Source: Gillisella vitis
GTDB taxonomy: Bacteria > Pseudomonadota > Alphaproteobacteria > Rhizobiales > Rhizobiaceae
DNA: 64,000 nt
Assembly (NCBI GenBank): GCA_009744235.1
Contig: WPHV01000001.1
Location: forward strand, 496,001 to 560,000
Reading direction: 5' to 3'
The position numbers were made by a program, and so were the translations under genes. A model generated the notes under the pieces. The model was given only the letters and a program-made list of their open reading frames with translations, did not search any database and was not told the DNA's origin. Position 1 is the first letter of the stretch; each line of letters starts with the position of its first letter. Shown piece by piece: positions 18,467-27,629 of this stretch.

Positions 18467-18637
18467 ACAAAAATAGGGGATTTATTGTCTTAAACTGCGG
18501 TCATAGGTTTATTGTGCTTGATTTCCGCTGAATTCGAACCTTATTACCTGATAAGGCTCTCATGGAGAGCATTCTCATAAACCGCTCATATAGCAGATGT
18601 AGAATAGAGCGGCGGAAATCTGTTTCGAAAGTCATCC

Positions 18638-19219
18638 ATGCCTTTTTCACCCCGGCGACGGCTTCTGAAGGAAGCGACCGCCGATGCTCATGCCGAACTC
18701 GATGCAGTGATCGGCGACTTTTCCTCTCCTGCCGCCTACCGCGCCTATTTGCTCGGAATGGCCCGTTTTCGGCTGCCATTAGAAGAGATGATTGTCCAAC
18801 AGGCCCCACGGGCACCCTTTGTCAACTGGCCGGGCACCTGGAAGCCTGTCATGATCGGCAACGGGCTGCGCGCCGACCTGCAAACACTTGAGTTGGAAGA
18901 CGACCGCTGGCAGGCAACGGTTCCCCAGCCGGAAGAGGCTGAAGACTGGCTTGGCCTGTTCTATGTGCTGGAAGGCTCGGCGCTTGGCGCAAAGCTTCTG
19001 GCAAAACGAGCCGCCCTGCTTGGGTACGGCCCCACCCATGGCGGGGCGCATCTTTTTGCCCAGGCCGGGAACTTTTCGAGCTGGCCTACGTTTTTACATC
19101 TTATGGAGGAACTGCGGGATCTCGATGAAGGGAAGCTCGTGGCCTTTGCCAATGCAACCTTTGCTTATGCCTACGCTGCCTTCGAAAGCCCCATGCATGC
19201 CTCCCACGCAGACCGTTGA
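18638..19219 (+). CDS. bphO: Heme oxygenase (biliverdin-forming, BphO type)
   Basis: This 193-residue cytosolic enzyme opens heme to biliverdin, carbon monoxide and iron. The proximal-histidine region RRLLKEATADAHAELDAVIG and the distal helix block LGLFYVLEGSALGAKLL fit the BphO/HemO family. It overlaps the phytochrome gene by 23 bases in a different frame, so the two are coupled: this enzyme makes the chromophore that the next gene's product binds. Confidence 0.93.
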   Translation: MPFSPRRRLLKEATADAHAELDAVIGDFSSPAAYRAYLLGMARFRLPLEEMIVQQAPRAPFVNWPGTWKPVMIGNGLRADLQTLELEDDRWQATVPQPEEAEDWLGLFYVLEGSALGAKLLAKRAALLGYGPTHGGAHLFAQAGNFSSWPTFLHLMEELRDLDEGKLVAFANATFAYAYAAFESPMHASHADR

Positions 19220-21773
19220 TCTCACCAATTGCGACCGCGAGCCCATCCATATTCCAGGCAGTATCCAGCCGCATGGCTGTCTGCTGGCCTGCGATGCGGA
19301 AATGGCCAAGGTTTTGCGCCATTCCGCCAATGTCGCTGACATGTTGGGGCTGGAGGGGCCGCTGAACGGCCTGGAGGTCCACACACTTCTGGGCGATGCT
19401 GCCACCCACGACCTGCGCAACGCGCTGGCGACGGCGCCTTCGGCCTCGCGGCCAGCGCTCATTCCCAATTTGCGTCTTCGCCCCACTCATGGCTTTGGAA
19501 AAGAACAGCTTTTCGACGTCAGCGTGCATCGCCAGCGCGCCACTGTCATCATCGAGTTCGAACCGGCCCATGACGGGCGCGACCCCTTGCAGCTGGCGCG
19601 TGAAATGATCGGGCGGATCAAGGATGTCGACGACATAGACAAGCTGATCCGCACCTCCGCACGGCTGGTGCGGGCGGTGCTCGGCTATGACAGGGTGATG
19701 ATCTACCGCTTCGACAATGACGGCTCCGGCAAGGTGGTAAGCGAGGCCAAGTCGATGGAGCTGGAAAGCTTCCTTGGCCAATATTTCCCGGCATCCGACA
19801 TTCCCCAGCAGGCCCGCAAGCTCTACGTGCAAAATTCCATCCGGGTGATTTCCGGTGCAAGCGGCCACAAGGTGGCGATCGAGCCGGAACTGGATGCATC
19901 CGGTGAGCCGCTCGACCTGTCCTTTGCGCATTTGCGCAGTGTTTCGCCTATTCATCTGGAATATCTGCGCAATATGGGGGTCGGCGCGTCCATGTCGATC
20001 TCGATCCTGTTGAATGGCGAGCTTTGGGGCCTGATCGCCTGTCATCATTACCGCGAAAAGACCCTGTCGATGGCGCAACGGGTCGCCGCTGAATTGTTCG
20101 GCGAGTTTTTCTCCCTGACATTGCTTGCCCTTAAACAGAAACATAAGCTTGACCTGGCCACGGGCACACGCCAATCGCTGGACCGCTTCCTGCACCTTGC
20201 TTCCCACCACGAAAATCTTGAGGCGCTGTTTGGCGAATGCCTGCCGGAATTCAGCAGCCTCGTGCCCTGCGATGGCGCTGGCCTTTGGATGAACGGGACC
20301 TGGACGGCGCTTGGCACCTGTCCGCCGCCTACCGAAATCGAACCGCTGATACGCTTCGTCAGCAGCGTTGCAGACGGACAGACCTGGGCCAGCCATGCCT
20401 TGTCCCAATTTCTACCCAGAGCTGAAAGTTATTATAAGACAGTCTCCGGCGTCATGGTCGTGCCGCTCTCGGAAATACCCCGCGATTACCTGGTGTTTTT
20501 CCGCAAGGAAAGGTTGCAAACGCTCAATTGGGCGGGCAATCCCGATAAATCCTATGAGATCGGACCGCTGGGCGACCGGCTGACGCCACGCAAGAGCTTC
20601 GCCATCTGGAAGGAAGCCGTCACAAAGCAATCGGACCATTGGAGCGAAAACGACAGGGAAATTGCGGAAGCCATTCGCGCCGTCACCGTCAAGGTGGTGC
20701 TCCGGCACAATGAGTTGATGCAGGAAGAGCGCAACAAGGCCGACATCCGTCAGCGCGTGCTGAATGAAGAATTGAACCACCGGGTCAAGAATATCCTGGC
20801 GGTGATCAAGTCGCTGATCGGTGTTCCGACCCGGCCCGAACATCAGTTGAGGGATTATGTCACCTCGCTGAAGGGCCGCGTCCACGCCCTGTCCCATGCC
20901 CATGACCAGGTGATCCGCGGCAGCGGCAGCGGCAATCTGAGCGAGTTGCTACAGGCCGAGCTTGGTCCTTACCGCACCGAGGGCACCACACTCTCGCTTG
21001 GTGGCCCGATGGTCGTGCTCGATAGCCGCGCCTATGCCGTAACGGCCCTGGTTATCCACGAGCTCGCCACCAATGCGGCGAAATACGGAGCACTTTCGCG
21101 CGTCGGTGGCACGCTTGACTTGACTTGGCGCTGGACGGGGGAGGGAGATTGTGAAATTCTCTGGACGGAAAGCGGCGGGCCAACGGTGACCGCGCCGACA
21201 CGCCGGGGCTTTGGCTCCGCCTTGATAGACCGTAGCATTCCCTATGATCTCGGTGGTAAGAGCACCGTGAATTATAATCCACACGGCCTGAATGCGTATC
21301 TTTTGCTTCCTGCCCGTTTCCTGTCCGGTTTCGGACACGAGCCGGAAACCACACATGCCCCGCCCTCCGAGACAGAGACCAGATCCATGGCCAATATCGA
21401 CAAAACCCTGCCGATCCTGCTGGTTGAAGACCAGATGCTGATTGCGATGGATGCCGAAATGATGCTGGGCGATGCCGGTTTCACCACGGTCATGACAGCA
21501 GGCTCCGTGCCGGAAGCCCTGGCGCAAATCAAGGTCACAGCCCCTGCCGTGGCCGTGCTCGACATCAACCTTGGCAATCATACCTCGGTGCCGGTGGCCC
21601 AGGAGCTGCACCAGCGGGGCATTCCCTTTCTATTTGCCACCGGCTATGCCGAGCGGTCGATCATTCCGGAAGCCTTCGGCGACGTCACGATCATCAACAA
21701 GCCCTATGACGGCGAGGCGCTGGCCGATGCGGTGATGAGCCTGTTGCGCCAGCCGGATGCCACCACGGGCTAA
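19197..21773 (+). CDS. bphP: Bacteriophytochrome: PAS-GAF-PHY, HWE-type histidine kinase, C-terminal receiver
   Basis: An 858-residue red/far-red light sensor. Cys12 (LTNCDREPIHIPGSIQPHG) is the expected biliverdin attachment site. The GAF domain has PASDIP (198-203, Asp201) and the conserved His in SPIHLEYLRNMG. The kinase is of the HWE/HisKA_2 class with phospho-acceptor His528 (EELNHRVKNIL), followed by an ATP-binding part ending GFGSALIDRSI. A receiver domain is fused at the end with Asp789 (AVLDINLG) and Lys in INKPYDG. This layout matches the Agrobacterium Agp2 class rather than Agp1. The start at 19197 is chosen because a longer frame overlaps the heme oxygenase and carries no phytochrome sequence. 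Confidence 0.94.
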   Translation: MPPTQTVDLTNCDREPIHIPGSIQPHGCLLACDAEMAKVLRHSANVADMLGLEGPLNGLEVHTLLGDAATHDLRNALATAPSASRPALIPNLRLRPTHGFGKEQLFDVSVHRQRATVIIEFEPAHDGRDPLQLAREMIGRIKDVDDIDKLIRTSARLVRAVLGYDRVMIYRFDNDGSGKVVSEAKSMELESFLGQYFPASDIPQQARKLYVQNSIRVISGASGHKVAIEPELDASGEPLDLSFAHLRSVSPIHLEYLRNMGVGASMSISILLNGELWGLIACHHYREKTLSMAQRVAAELFGEFFSLTLLALKQKHKLDLATGTRQSLDRFLHLASHHENLEALFGECLPEFSSLVPCDGAGLWMNGTWTALGTCPPPTEIEPLIRFVSSVADGQTWASHALSQFLPRAESYYKTVSGVMVVPLSEIPRDYLVFFRKERLQTLNWAGNPDKSYEIGPLGDRLTPRKSFAIWKEAVTKQSDHWSENDREIAEAIRAVTVKVVLRHNELMQEERNKADIRQRVLNEELNHRVKNILAVIKSLIGVPTRPEHQLRDYVTSLKGRVHALSHAHDQVIRGSGSGNLSELLQAELGPYRTEGTTLSLGGPMVVLDSRAYAVTALVIHELATNAAKYGALSRVGGTLDLTWRWTGEGDCEILWTESGGPTVTAPTRRGFGSALIDRSIPYDLGGKSTVNYNPHGLNAYLLLPARFLSGFGHEPETTHAPPSETETRSMANIDKTLPILLVEDQMLIAMDAEMMLGDAGFTTVMTAGSVPEALAQIKVTAPAVAVLDINLGNHTSVPVAQELHQRGIPFLFATGYAERSIIPEAFGDVTIINKPYDGEALADAVMSLLRQPDATTG

Positions 21774-21791
21774 AAACACAGATAAACGATG

Positions 21792-21821
21792 GCCTGTCTG
21801 GTTGACCAGAACCCGACAGGC
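21792..21821. terminator. Possible terminator between convergent genes
   Basis: GCCTGTC and GACAGGC form a seven-base stem, with a second small TGGT/ACCA stem inside the loop, 18 bases after the phytochrome stop codon. The T-run after it is weak (CTTTCG), so this may act poorly. Confidence 0.35.
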
Positions 21822-21866
21822 TTTCGCTGATACACCGAAATATGGTGCGTATCGAAACGACGCTTA

Positions 21867-22697
21867 TCAGCCTGTTGTGCTGTTGCGCAGCTTTTCCGCT
21901 TCGGCGTAGAACTTCTTTTCCCACTCATTGTGGTTGTCGAGCCCTTCGCGGATGAAGGGCGTGAAGATCGCCATGTTCATCAGCGCCCAATTGACCAGAC
22001 GAGCCGGGAATTTCAGCGGTTTGGCGAAATCGACGAACAGCACGACGCGGGTTTTATCCGTATGGTTCCAGGCTTCGTGCTCGTAGGCATCGTCGAAGAT
22101 CAGCACTTTGCCCTCTTCCCAGTGGCAGATCTGATCCTTGACGCGAATGGCAATCTGGTCGCGCGGCTCCGGCACGATCATCCCCAGATGCAGGCGCAGC
22201 ACGCCGTTATAGGGGCCGCGATGGGCGGGCAGATGCTTGCCGGGTTCAAAAATCGAGAACATGACAGTGGTCAGGCCGGGAATGGACTGCATGGCCTTCC
22301 AGGTTTCCGGGCAGGCCTTGATATTGGCCTCGGACTTCACCCCGAAACCAAGCAGGAAGAAGGTCTTCCAGCGATTGTCCGTGGAAATCGTCTTCACATC
22401 GGTGGAAATATCCTGAAAGCTTGGCAGCTCGCTCTGGCGCAGCAGGATCTGGTCCAGCTCGGCGCGAATGGCCGGATAGGCCTTTTCCACCTCTGCCACC
22501 CAGGGGAAAGTGGCATTGTCATAGACCGGCGGATTGCCAAGCTTGGCATATTTATAATTCAGCTTTTCCGCCCAGGCGACGATGCCCATGAAAAACCGGG
22601 TAATGCGGCTTGGCCGATCCATCGGCTGAATGCCCGATGTGCCGAAGGCTTGTTCATTGTCCGCACCGGTCGAAGTCTGAGAGGCTGGCATATCCAT
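21867..22697 (-). CDS. Aspartyl/asparaginyl beta-hydroxylase family protein (LpxO-like)
   Basis: A 276-residue Fe(II)/2-oxoglutarate-dependent oxygenase. The facial metal site is suggested by the His in LPAHRGPYNG and the second His in DDAYEHEAWNH, with the 2-oxoglutarate-binding Arg in KTRVVLFVDF. In bacteria close relatives hydroxylate the secondary acyl chain of lipid A (LpxO), but others act on proteins or amino acids. There is a weakly hydrophobic segment near residues 33-45. Convergent with the phytochrome gene and divergent from the transporter-kinase gene, with no operon partner. Confidence 0.85.
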   Translation of the reverse strand: MDMPASQTSTGADNEQAFGTSGIQPMDRPSRITRFFMGIVAWAEKLNYKYAKLGNPPVYDNATFPWVAEVEKAYPAIRAELDQILLRQSELPSFQDISTDVKTISTDNRWKTFFLLGFGVKSEANIKACPETWKAMQSIPGLTTVMFSIFEPGKHLPAHRGPYNGVLRLHLGMIVPEPRDQIAIRVKDQICHWEEGKVLIFDDAYEHEAWNHTDKTRVVLFVDFAKPLKFPARLVNWALMNMAIFTPFIREGLDNHNEWEKKFYAEAEKLRNSTTG

Positions 22698-22993
22698 CGG
22701 TTCACTTTCTGATGCAACAATTCCGTACAGCGGCGCCGATTACACCGGCGCAGGCGTTGAAAAACCCAAACGCCTGAAAAATGGAAAAATAGAGGCAAAC
22801 CGGATTTCGTCCAGCCGCCAAAGCCCTGTCACCCCGGATCGGGTGAAATCACTGTGACAATTCCAGTGTCCAGCGCAATGGAAAAACAGCAGGAAGCGGC
22901 GCGAACATCGCCAAGCACCCTTGCAAAACCCCCGGCTTGCCGTGACAGTATCCATCCATCCTGTTTCCCATCAGAAAGCACCCGATTTCCGGC

Positions 22994-25900
22994 ATGGCCG
23001 CACGCCAACGCATCATTCCCGTCCGACGCCAATATAACCGCTGGGTGGCCGACCAGACGTTGGAAGATTATGCGCTGCGCTTTACCGCCAAAAGTGCGCG
23101 CCGATTTTCCTCCAGCCGGATTTCCCAAACCGCGATCGGGGCGATTTCCTTTCTGGCATTGGAAGCGATCGGCGGCACGATCACGCTGTCCTACGGCACC
23201 ACCAATGCGTTTTTCGCCATTCTGGTCGCCGCCGTCCTGATGCTGCTGGTTGGCCTGCCAATCAGCCGTTATGCGATCCGCGAAGGCGTCGATATCGATC
23301 TTCTGACAAGAGGCGCTGGCTTCGGCTATATCGGCTCGACGCTGACCTCGCTGATCTATGCCAGCTTCACCTTCATGCTGTTTGCCATCGAAGCCTCGAT
23401 CATGACCGGGGCCTTGGCGCTGGCCTTCGGCATTCCCCCCTCGATCGGCTATATTATTTCGGCTGTTGTCGTCATTCCGCTGGTCACCTACGGCATTCAG
23501 CTAATTTCGAAATTCCAGCTTCTGACCCAGCCGATCTGGATCGTGCTGAATATCGCGCCCTTCGTGTTCATCGCCTTTCAGGACTGGGAGAAATTCGATC
23601 TCTGGCGGGCCTTTGCCGGCATTCACCAATCCAATGCCGGAACGCAAAGTATCGCACCCTTTCGGCTCGCCGATTTTGGCGCCGCCTCCGCCGTCATCCT
23701 GGCATTGATGCCACAGATTGGTGAGCAGGTGGATTTTCTGCGCTTCCTGCCGCCGGAGGGCGGGCGCAAGCTGCACCATCGTTTCATGGTATTTCTGGCC
23801 GGTGCAGGTTGGGTGGTGCTGGGCGTGCCAAAGCTGCTGGCCGGTTCCTTCCTCGCCGTGCTGACACTCTCGACCGGTGTCAGTCTGAGCGAGGCCGCCG
23901 ATCCCGCCCATATGTATCTGGCCGCCTTCGGCTATATCCTGCCCAATGAGACGCTGGCCATGCTGCTAATGGTCGCCTTCGTGGTGGTGTCGCAGCTGAA
24001 GATTAATGTGATGAACGCCTATGCAGGCTCGCTCGCCTGGTCGAATTTCTTCTCCCGCCTCACCCATAGCCATCCAGGCCGAGTGGTCTGGCTGGTGTTC
24101 AATGTCGGCATCGCGCTGCTGTTGATGGAGCTTGGCATCTACCGGCTGTTGGAAGCCACCCTCGGGATCTTCTCGATCATTGCCATGGCCTGGCTCTGCA
24201 CCATTTCCGCCGATCTGTTCATCAATAAGCGGTTGGGCCTTGCACCACCGGGCATCGAGTTCAAGCGCGCCCATCTCTATGACATCAACCCGGTCGGCTG
24301 CGGCACGCTGTTGATTTCGGCAGGTCTGGCGCTCACCGCCCATTTCGGCCTGTTCGGGCCGTTGATGGCCTCGCTCTCCACCTTCGTGACGCTGGCCGCT
24401 TTCCTGATTTCGCCGCTGATCGCCTGGGGAACCAAGGGCAAATTCTATCTGGCCCGCAAGCCGCGCCATGCCTGGAAAAACCTTGGCCATATCACCTGTT
24501 CGATCTGCGAACATCCGTTCGAGCCAGAAGATATGGCCTGGTGCCCGGCCTATGCCGCGCCGATCTGTTCGCTGTGCTGCTCGCTGGATAGCCGCTGTCA
24601 TGACATGTGCAAGCCGAAGGCGCGGCTAAACACCCAGGTCGGCACCGTCGCCCGCACTGTGCTGCCCAGCACGGTGATCGAGAAGCTGACGACCCGGCTT
24701 GGTCGCTATGCGATGACCAGTGTCGGGGCGATTTCGCTGGTCGGGGCGATCTTGGCGCTGATTGCCCATCAGGTCTCCGCCGCCTCGCCAGAAACCGAAG
24801 TGGTGGTCAATGCGACGATCCTGATCGTGTTCTTCGTGTTTTCGGTGATTGCCGGCATCGCCACGTGGTTCTACGTGCTGGCCCATGACAGCCGACTGGT
24901 GGCAGAAGAGGAATCCTATCGCCAGAACAGCCTGTTGTTGAAGGAAATCGCCGCCCACCGCAAAACCGACGCCGCGCTTCAGACCGCCAAGGAAACGGCC
25001 GAGGCCGCCAACCGCGCCAAGAGCCGCTACGTGGTTGGCCTCAGCCATGAATTGCGCACCCCGCTCAACGCCGTGATGGGCTATGCGCAGTTGCTGGAGC
25101 AGGATGAGACCATTCCCGCGCCACGCCAATCGGCAATCAAGGTGATCCGCCGGTCTGCCGACCATCTTTCCGGGCTGATCGATGGGCTGCTGGATATTTC
25201 CAAGATCGAGGCTGGACGCTTACAGGTGTTTTCCGCCGAGCTGAACATCCATGATTTCCTCGATCAGATCCTTGATATGCTGCGCCCGCAGGCCGAGGCC
25301 AAGGGCCTGACCTTTACCCACACCCGCGCCAAGAACCTGCCGCAATATGTGCGCGCCGACGAGAAAAGGCTGCGCCAGATTCTCGTCAATCTATTGTCCA
25401 ACGCCATCAAATTCACCGATGCGGGTACGGTCAGTTTCGACATCGCCTATCGCAGCCAGGTCGCCAGCTTCACGGTGACCGATACCGGGCGCGGCATTGC
25501 GCAGAAAGACCTGAGCCGGATCTACGAACCCTTCCAGCGCGGCGAGGCCGACAATATCCGCCCCATGCCGGGGCTGGGGCTGGGGCTAACCATCACCAAG
25601 CTGCTCACCAATACGCTGGGCGGCGAAATTGCCGTGGAGAGCGAGAAGGATAAAGGCACGACCTTCCGGGTGCGGCTGATGCTGTCTTCCGTCGACCGGC
25701 CCAGCACCGCGCCCAAGGCGGAACGCAAGATCCTCTCCTATGACGGCCCGCGCCGCACCATCGTCGTGGTCGATGACAATGAGGACCACCGAGAGTTGAT
25801 GCGCGAGGCGCTGGCGCCCCTGGATTTCATCGTGCTGACTGCCACTGGTGGGCCGGATTGTCTGGCGCTGATCGAAGGTGTCAAACCCGATCTTTTCCTG

Positions 25901-26371
25901 GTCGATATTTCCATGCCGGGTATGAATGGCTGGCAATTGGTCGAGCGGCTGCGCGATGCTGGGCAGAGCGCGCCGATCCTGATGCTGTCGGCCAATATCG
26001 GCGACGGCGCGGTGCGCGAACCAGGCTCCGGTGGCCATAACGACGCCATCCCCAAGCCCGTCGACGTGAAAATGCTGCGTGACAAGCTGGCCCGCCACCT
26101 GAAACTACGCTGGCTCTATGCCGAAGACATGCCCCCGCCCGCCTCCGCCTTGCCCGCTGGTACGCCGCGCGACCCCGGCCTTGCCCACCGCGAGGACCTG
26201 CGCAAGCTGGCCGAAATCGGCTATATCAGGGGCTTGGAAAACAAATTGCAGGAACTGGCCAAGACACCGGATATGCTGCCCTTCACCGAGGAACTCCGCC
26301 CCTTCGTACAGGCTTTCGACATGGCCGGGCTGATTGCCTGTCTTGATCGCTATCAGGAGGGCAAGGCATGA
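22994..26371 (+). CDS. NCS1 transporter-like sensor fused to hybrid histidine kinase and receiver
   Basis: A 1125-residue fusion. Residues about 1-490 have some twelve membrane helices and resemble purine/cytosine/allantoin permeases (NCS1), from RQYNRWVADQTLEDYALRFT through VVSQLKINVMNAYAGSLAWSN. A soluble module at 502-539 carries eight cysteines (502, 505, 517, 525, 528, 529, 535, 539) in a zinc-finger-like array. Two more helices follow (about 575-650). The kinase has H-box LSHELRTPLN with His685, N-box NLLSNAIKFTD and a GLGLGLTI G-box. The receiver has Asp971 (FLVDISMPG). The transporter part probably senses or counts substrate and signals to the kinase, as in CrbS-type sensors; the ligand is unknown. 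The REC-LuxR gene downstream is the likely partner. No gene lies between this fusion and the preceding operon-free hydroxylase. Confidence 0.9.
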   Translation: MAARQRIIPVRRQYNRWVADQTLEDYALRFTAKSARRFSSSRISQTAIGAISFLALEAIGGTITLSYGTTNAFFAILVAAVLMLLVGLPISRYAIREGVDIDLLTRGAGFGYIGSTLTSLIYASFTFMLFAIEASIMTGALALAFGIPPSIGYIISAVVVIPLVTYGIQLISKFQLLTQPIWIVLNIAPFVFIAFQDWEKFDLWRAFAGIHQSNAGTQSIAPFRLADFGAASAVILALMPQIGEQVDFLRFLPPEGGRKLHHRFMVFLAGAGWVVLGVPKLLAGSFLAVLTLSTGVSLSEAADPAHMYLAAFGYILPNETLAMLLMVAFVVVSQLKINVMNAYAGSLAWSNFFSRLTHSHPGRVVWLVFNVGIALLLMELGIYRLLEATLGIFSIIAMAWLCTISADLFINKRLGLAPPGIEFKRAHLYDINPVGCGTLLISAGLALTAHFGLFGPLMASLSTFVTLAAFLISPLIAWGTKGKFYLARKPRHAWKNLGHITCSICEHPFEPEDMAWCPAYAAPICSLCCSLDSRCHDMCKPKARLNTQVGTVARTVLPSTVIEKLTTRLGRYAMTSVGAISLVGAILALIAHQVSAASPETEVVVNATILIVFFVFSVIAGIATWFYVLAHDSRLVAEEESYRQNSLLLKEIAAHRKTDAALQTAKETAEAANRAKSRYVVGLSHELRTPLNAVMGYAQLLEQDETIPAPRQSAIKVIRRSADHLSGLIDGLLDISKIEAGRLQVFSAELNIHDFLDQILDMLRPQAEAKGLTFTHTRAKNLPQYVRADEKRLRQILVNLLSNAIKFTDAGTVSFDIAYRSQVASFTVTDTGRGIAQKDLSRIYEPFQRGEADNIRPMPGLGLGLTITKLLTNTLGGEIAVESEKDKGTTFRVRLMLSSVDRPSTAPKAERKILSYDGPRRTIVVVDDNEDHRELMREALAPLDFIVLTATGGPDCLALIEGVKPDLFLVDISMPGMNGWQLVERLRDAGQSAPILMLSANIGDGAVREPGSGGHNDAIPKPVDVKMLRDKLARHLKLRWLYAEDMPPPASALPAGTPRDPGLAHREDLRKLAEIGYIRGLENKLQELAKTPDMLPFTEELRPFVQAFDMAGLIACLDRYQEGKA

Positions 26372-26437
26372 GCGTGCAGAGGCCATCGCCCAACCGCCAA
26401 TCCATTGCCGGTCTTGCGCCGAGGCATCCCCCAGCCG

Positions 26438-26582
26438 ATCTCCCCACCCGAGGGGGAGATGGCCGGCAGGCCAGAGGGGGGCGACTTGGTGTAAAGGCTT
26501 GTTTTACGCAACGCCTCACTCCGTGGCCTGGCTTCGCCCCCCTCATCTCCCTGCCGGGATCTTCTCCCCGATGGGGAGAAGA
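26438..26582. repeat. Mosaic palindromic intergenic repeat, family 1
   Basis: Left part GATCTCCCCACCCGAGGGGG...CCAGAGGGGGG and right part CGCCCCCCTCATCTCC...TCTCCCCGATGGGGAGAAG are built from the same complementary blocks as the element at 13301-13416. It fills most of the 261-base gap between the transporter-kinase gene and its presumed response-regulator gene. Confidence 0.75.
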
Positions 26583-26632
26583 AGCGTGCCGACGCCCCGT
26601 TCGTTCCGCTCGCCTTAAGGAAAGAATCCGCC

Positions 26633-27601
26633 GTGGCTGAACCAACCTCCCCCCGCGATATCATCCTCCTGGTGGATGACAGCCCGGAAGCGCTGGGCTT
26701 TTTAACCGATGCGCTGGAACAGTCAGGCTTTTCCGTGCTAATCGCCACGTCAGGCCAAGGGGCGCTGGGCATTGTCGAGAGGATCAGCCCCGACCTGATC
26801 CTGCTGGATGCTGTGATGCCCGGCATGGATGGGTTCGAGACCTGCCGACAGATCAAGGCCAATCCGGCGGTGGCGCAGGTGCCTGTCATCTTCATGACCG
26901 GCCTCAGCGAAACCGAACATGTGGTGCATGCGCTTGACGTCGGCGGCGTCGATTACCTAACCAAACCGATCAATATCGATGAGCTGCGCGCCCGCATCCG
27001 CGTGCATCTCGCCAATGCCCGGTCCGCCCAAAGCGCCCGTGTCGCGCTGGACGCCGCAGGTCGCCACCTGCTGGCCTTGCGCGCTGATGGCAGCCTGCTG
27101 TGGTCCACGCCGCAAGCCAGCCGCCTGATCACCACCGCCACCGGCCGCGAGGACGGGCTGGACACGGTGATCAAGGCGATTGGCGAGTGGATGCAGGCCC
27201 GCACAGCCACGATTTCCACCGCCAATCCCGCGACCGCCCCCAATAGCCAACCCGCAGGCGCATCCCGCGACGCCGCCCTGACCTTGCCACTCGAAAACCA
27301 CCCTGCCCTGCAAATCGCCTATCTCGGCGCCATGGCCGCCGACGAATATCTGTTTCGCCTCAGCGCGACCAACCCGCACCGCGAAGACGAACGCCTGCGC
27401 CAGGCCTTCGGCCTCACCCAGCGCGAATCCGAAGTCCTTCTCTGGATCGCCCGCGGCAAACCCAACCGCGACATCGGCGAAATCCTCGGCCTCGCCGCGC
27501 GCACGGTGAACAAGCATCTGGAACAGATCTATGTGAAGCTAGGCGTGGAAAACCGGGCGTCAGCGGCGGTGAAGGCGGCGGCTGTGTTGAGGGTGGAGTG
27601 A
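26633..27601 (+). CDS. Response regulator, receiver plus LuxR-type DNA-binding domain
   Basis: A 322-residue transcription regulator. The receiver (residues 9-125) has acidic pair DDSPE, phospho-acceptor Asp in LILLDAVMPG and Lys in YLTKPIN. A middle region of about 110 residues with no clear domain includes a Thr/Ala/Asn-rich linker. The C-terminal LuxR helix-turn-helix reads LTQRESEVLLWIARGKPNRDI...TVNKHLEQIYVKLGVENR. The start is GTG at 26633 with TAAGGAAAG upstream. It follows the transporter-kinase gene after a repeat element and is its probable phosphorylation target; target genes are unknown. Confidence 0.92.
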   Translation: MAEPTSPRDIILLVDDSPEALGFLTDALEQSGFSVLIATSGQGALGIVERISPDLILLDAVMPGMDGFETCRQIKANPAVAQVPVIFMTGLSETEHVVHALDVGGVDYLTKPINIDELRARIRVHLANARSAQSARVALDAAGRHLLALRADGSLLWSTPQASRLITTATGREDGLDTVIKAIGEWMQARTATISTANPATAPNSQPAGASRDAALTLPLENHPALQIAYLGAMAADEYLFRLSATNPHREDERLRQAFGLTQRESEVLLWIARGKPNRDIGEILGLAARTVNKHLEQIYVKLGVENRASAAVKAAAVLRVE

Positions 27602-27629
27602 GGCACTTAATCAGATCGGACTATGAACT

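Noticed and set aside
19101..20408. Long minus-strand frame opposite the phytochrome gene
   Set aside because: The phytochrome frame carries all expected residues; the opposite frame shows no motif.
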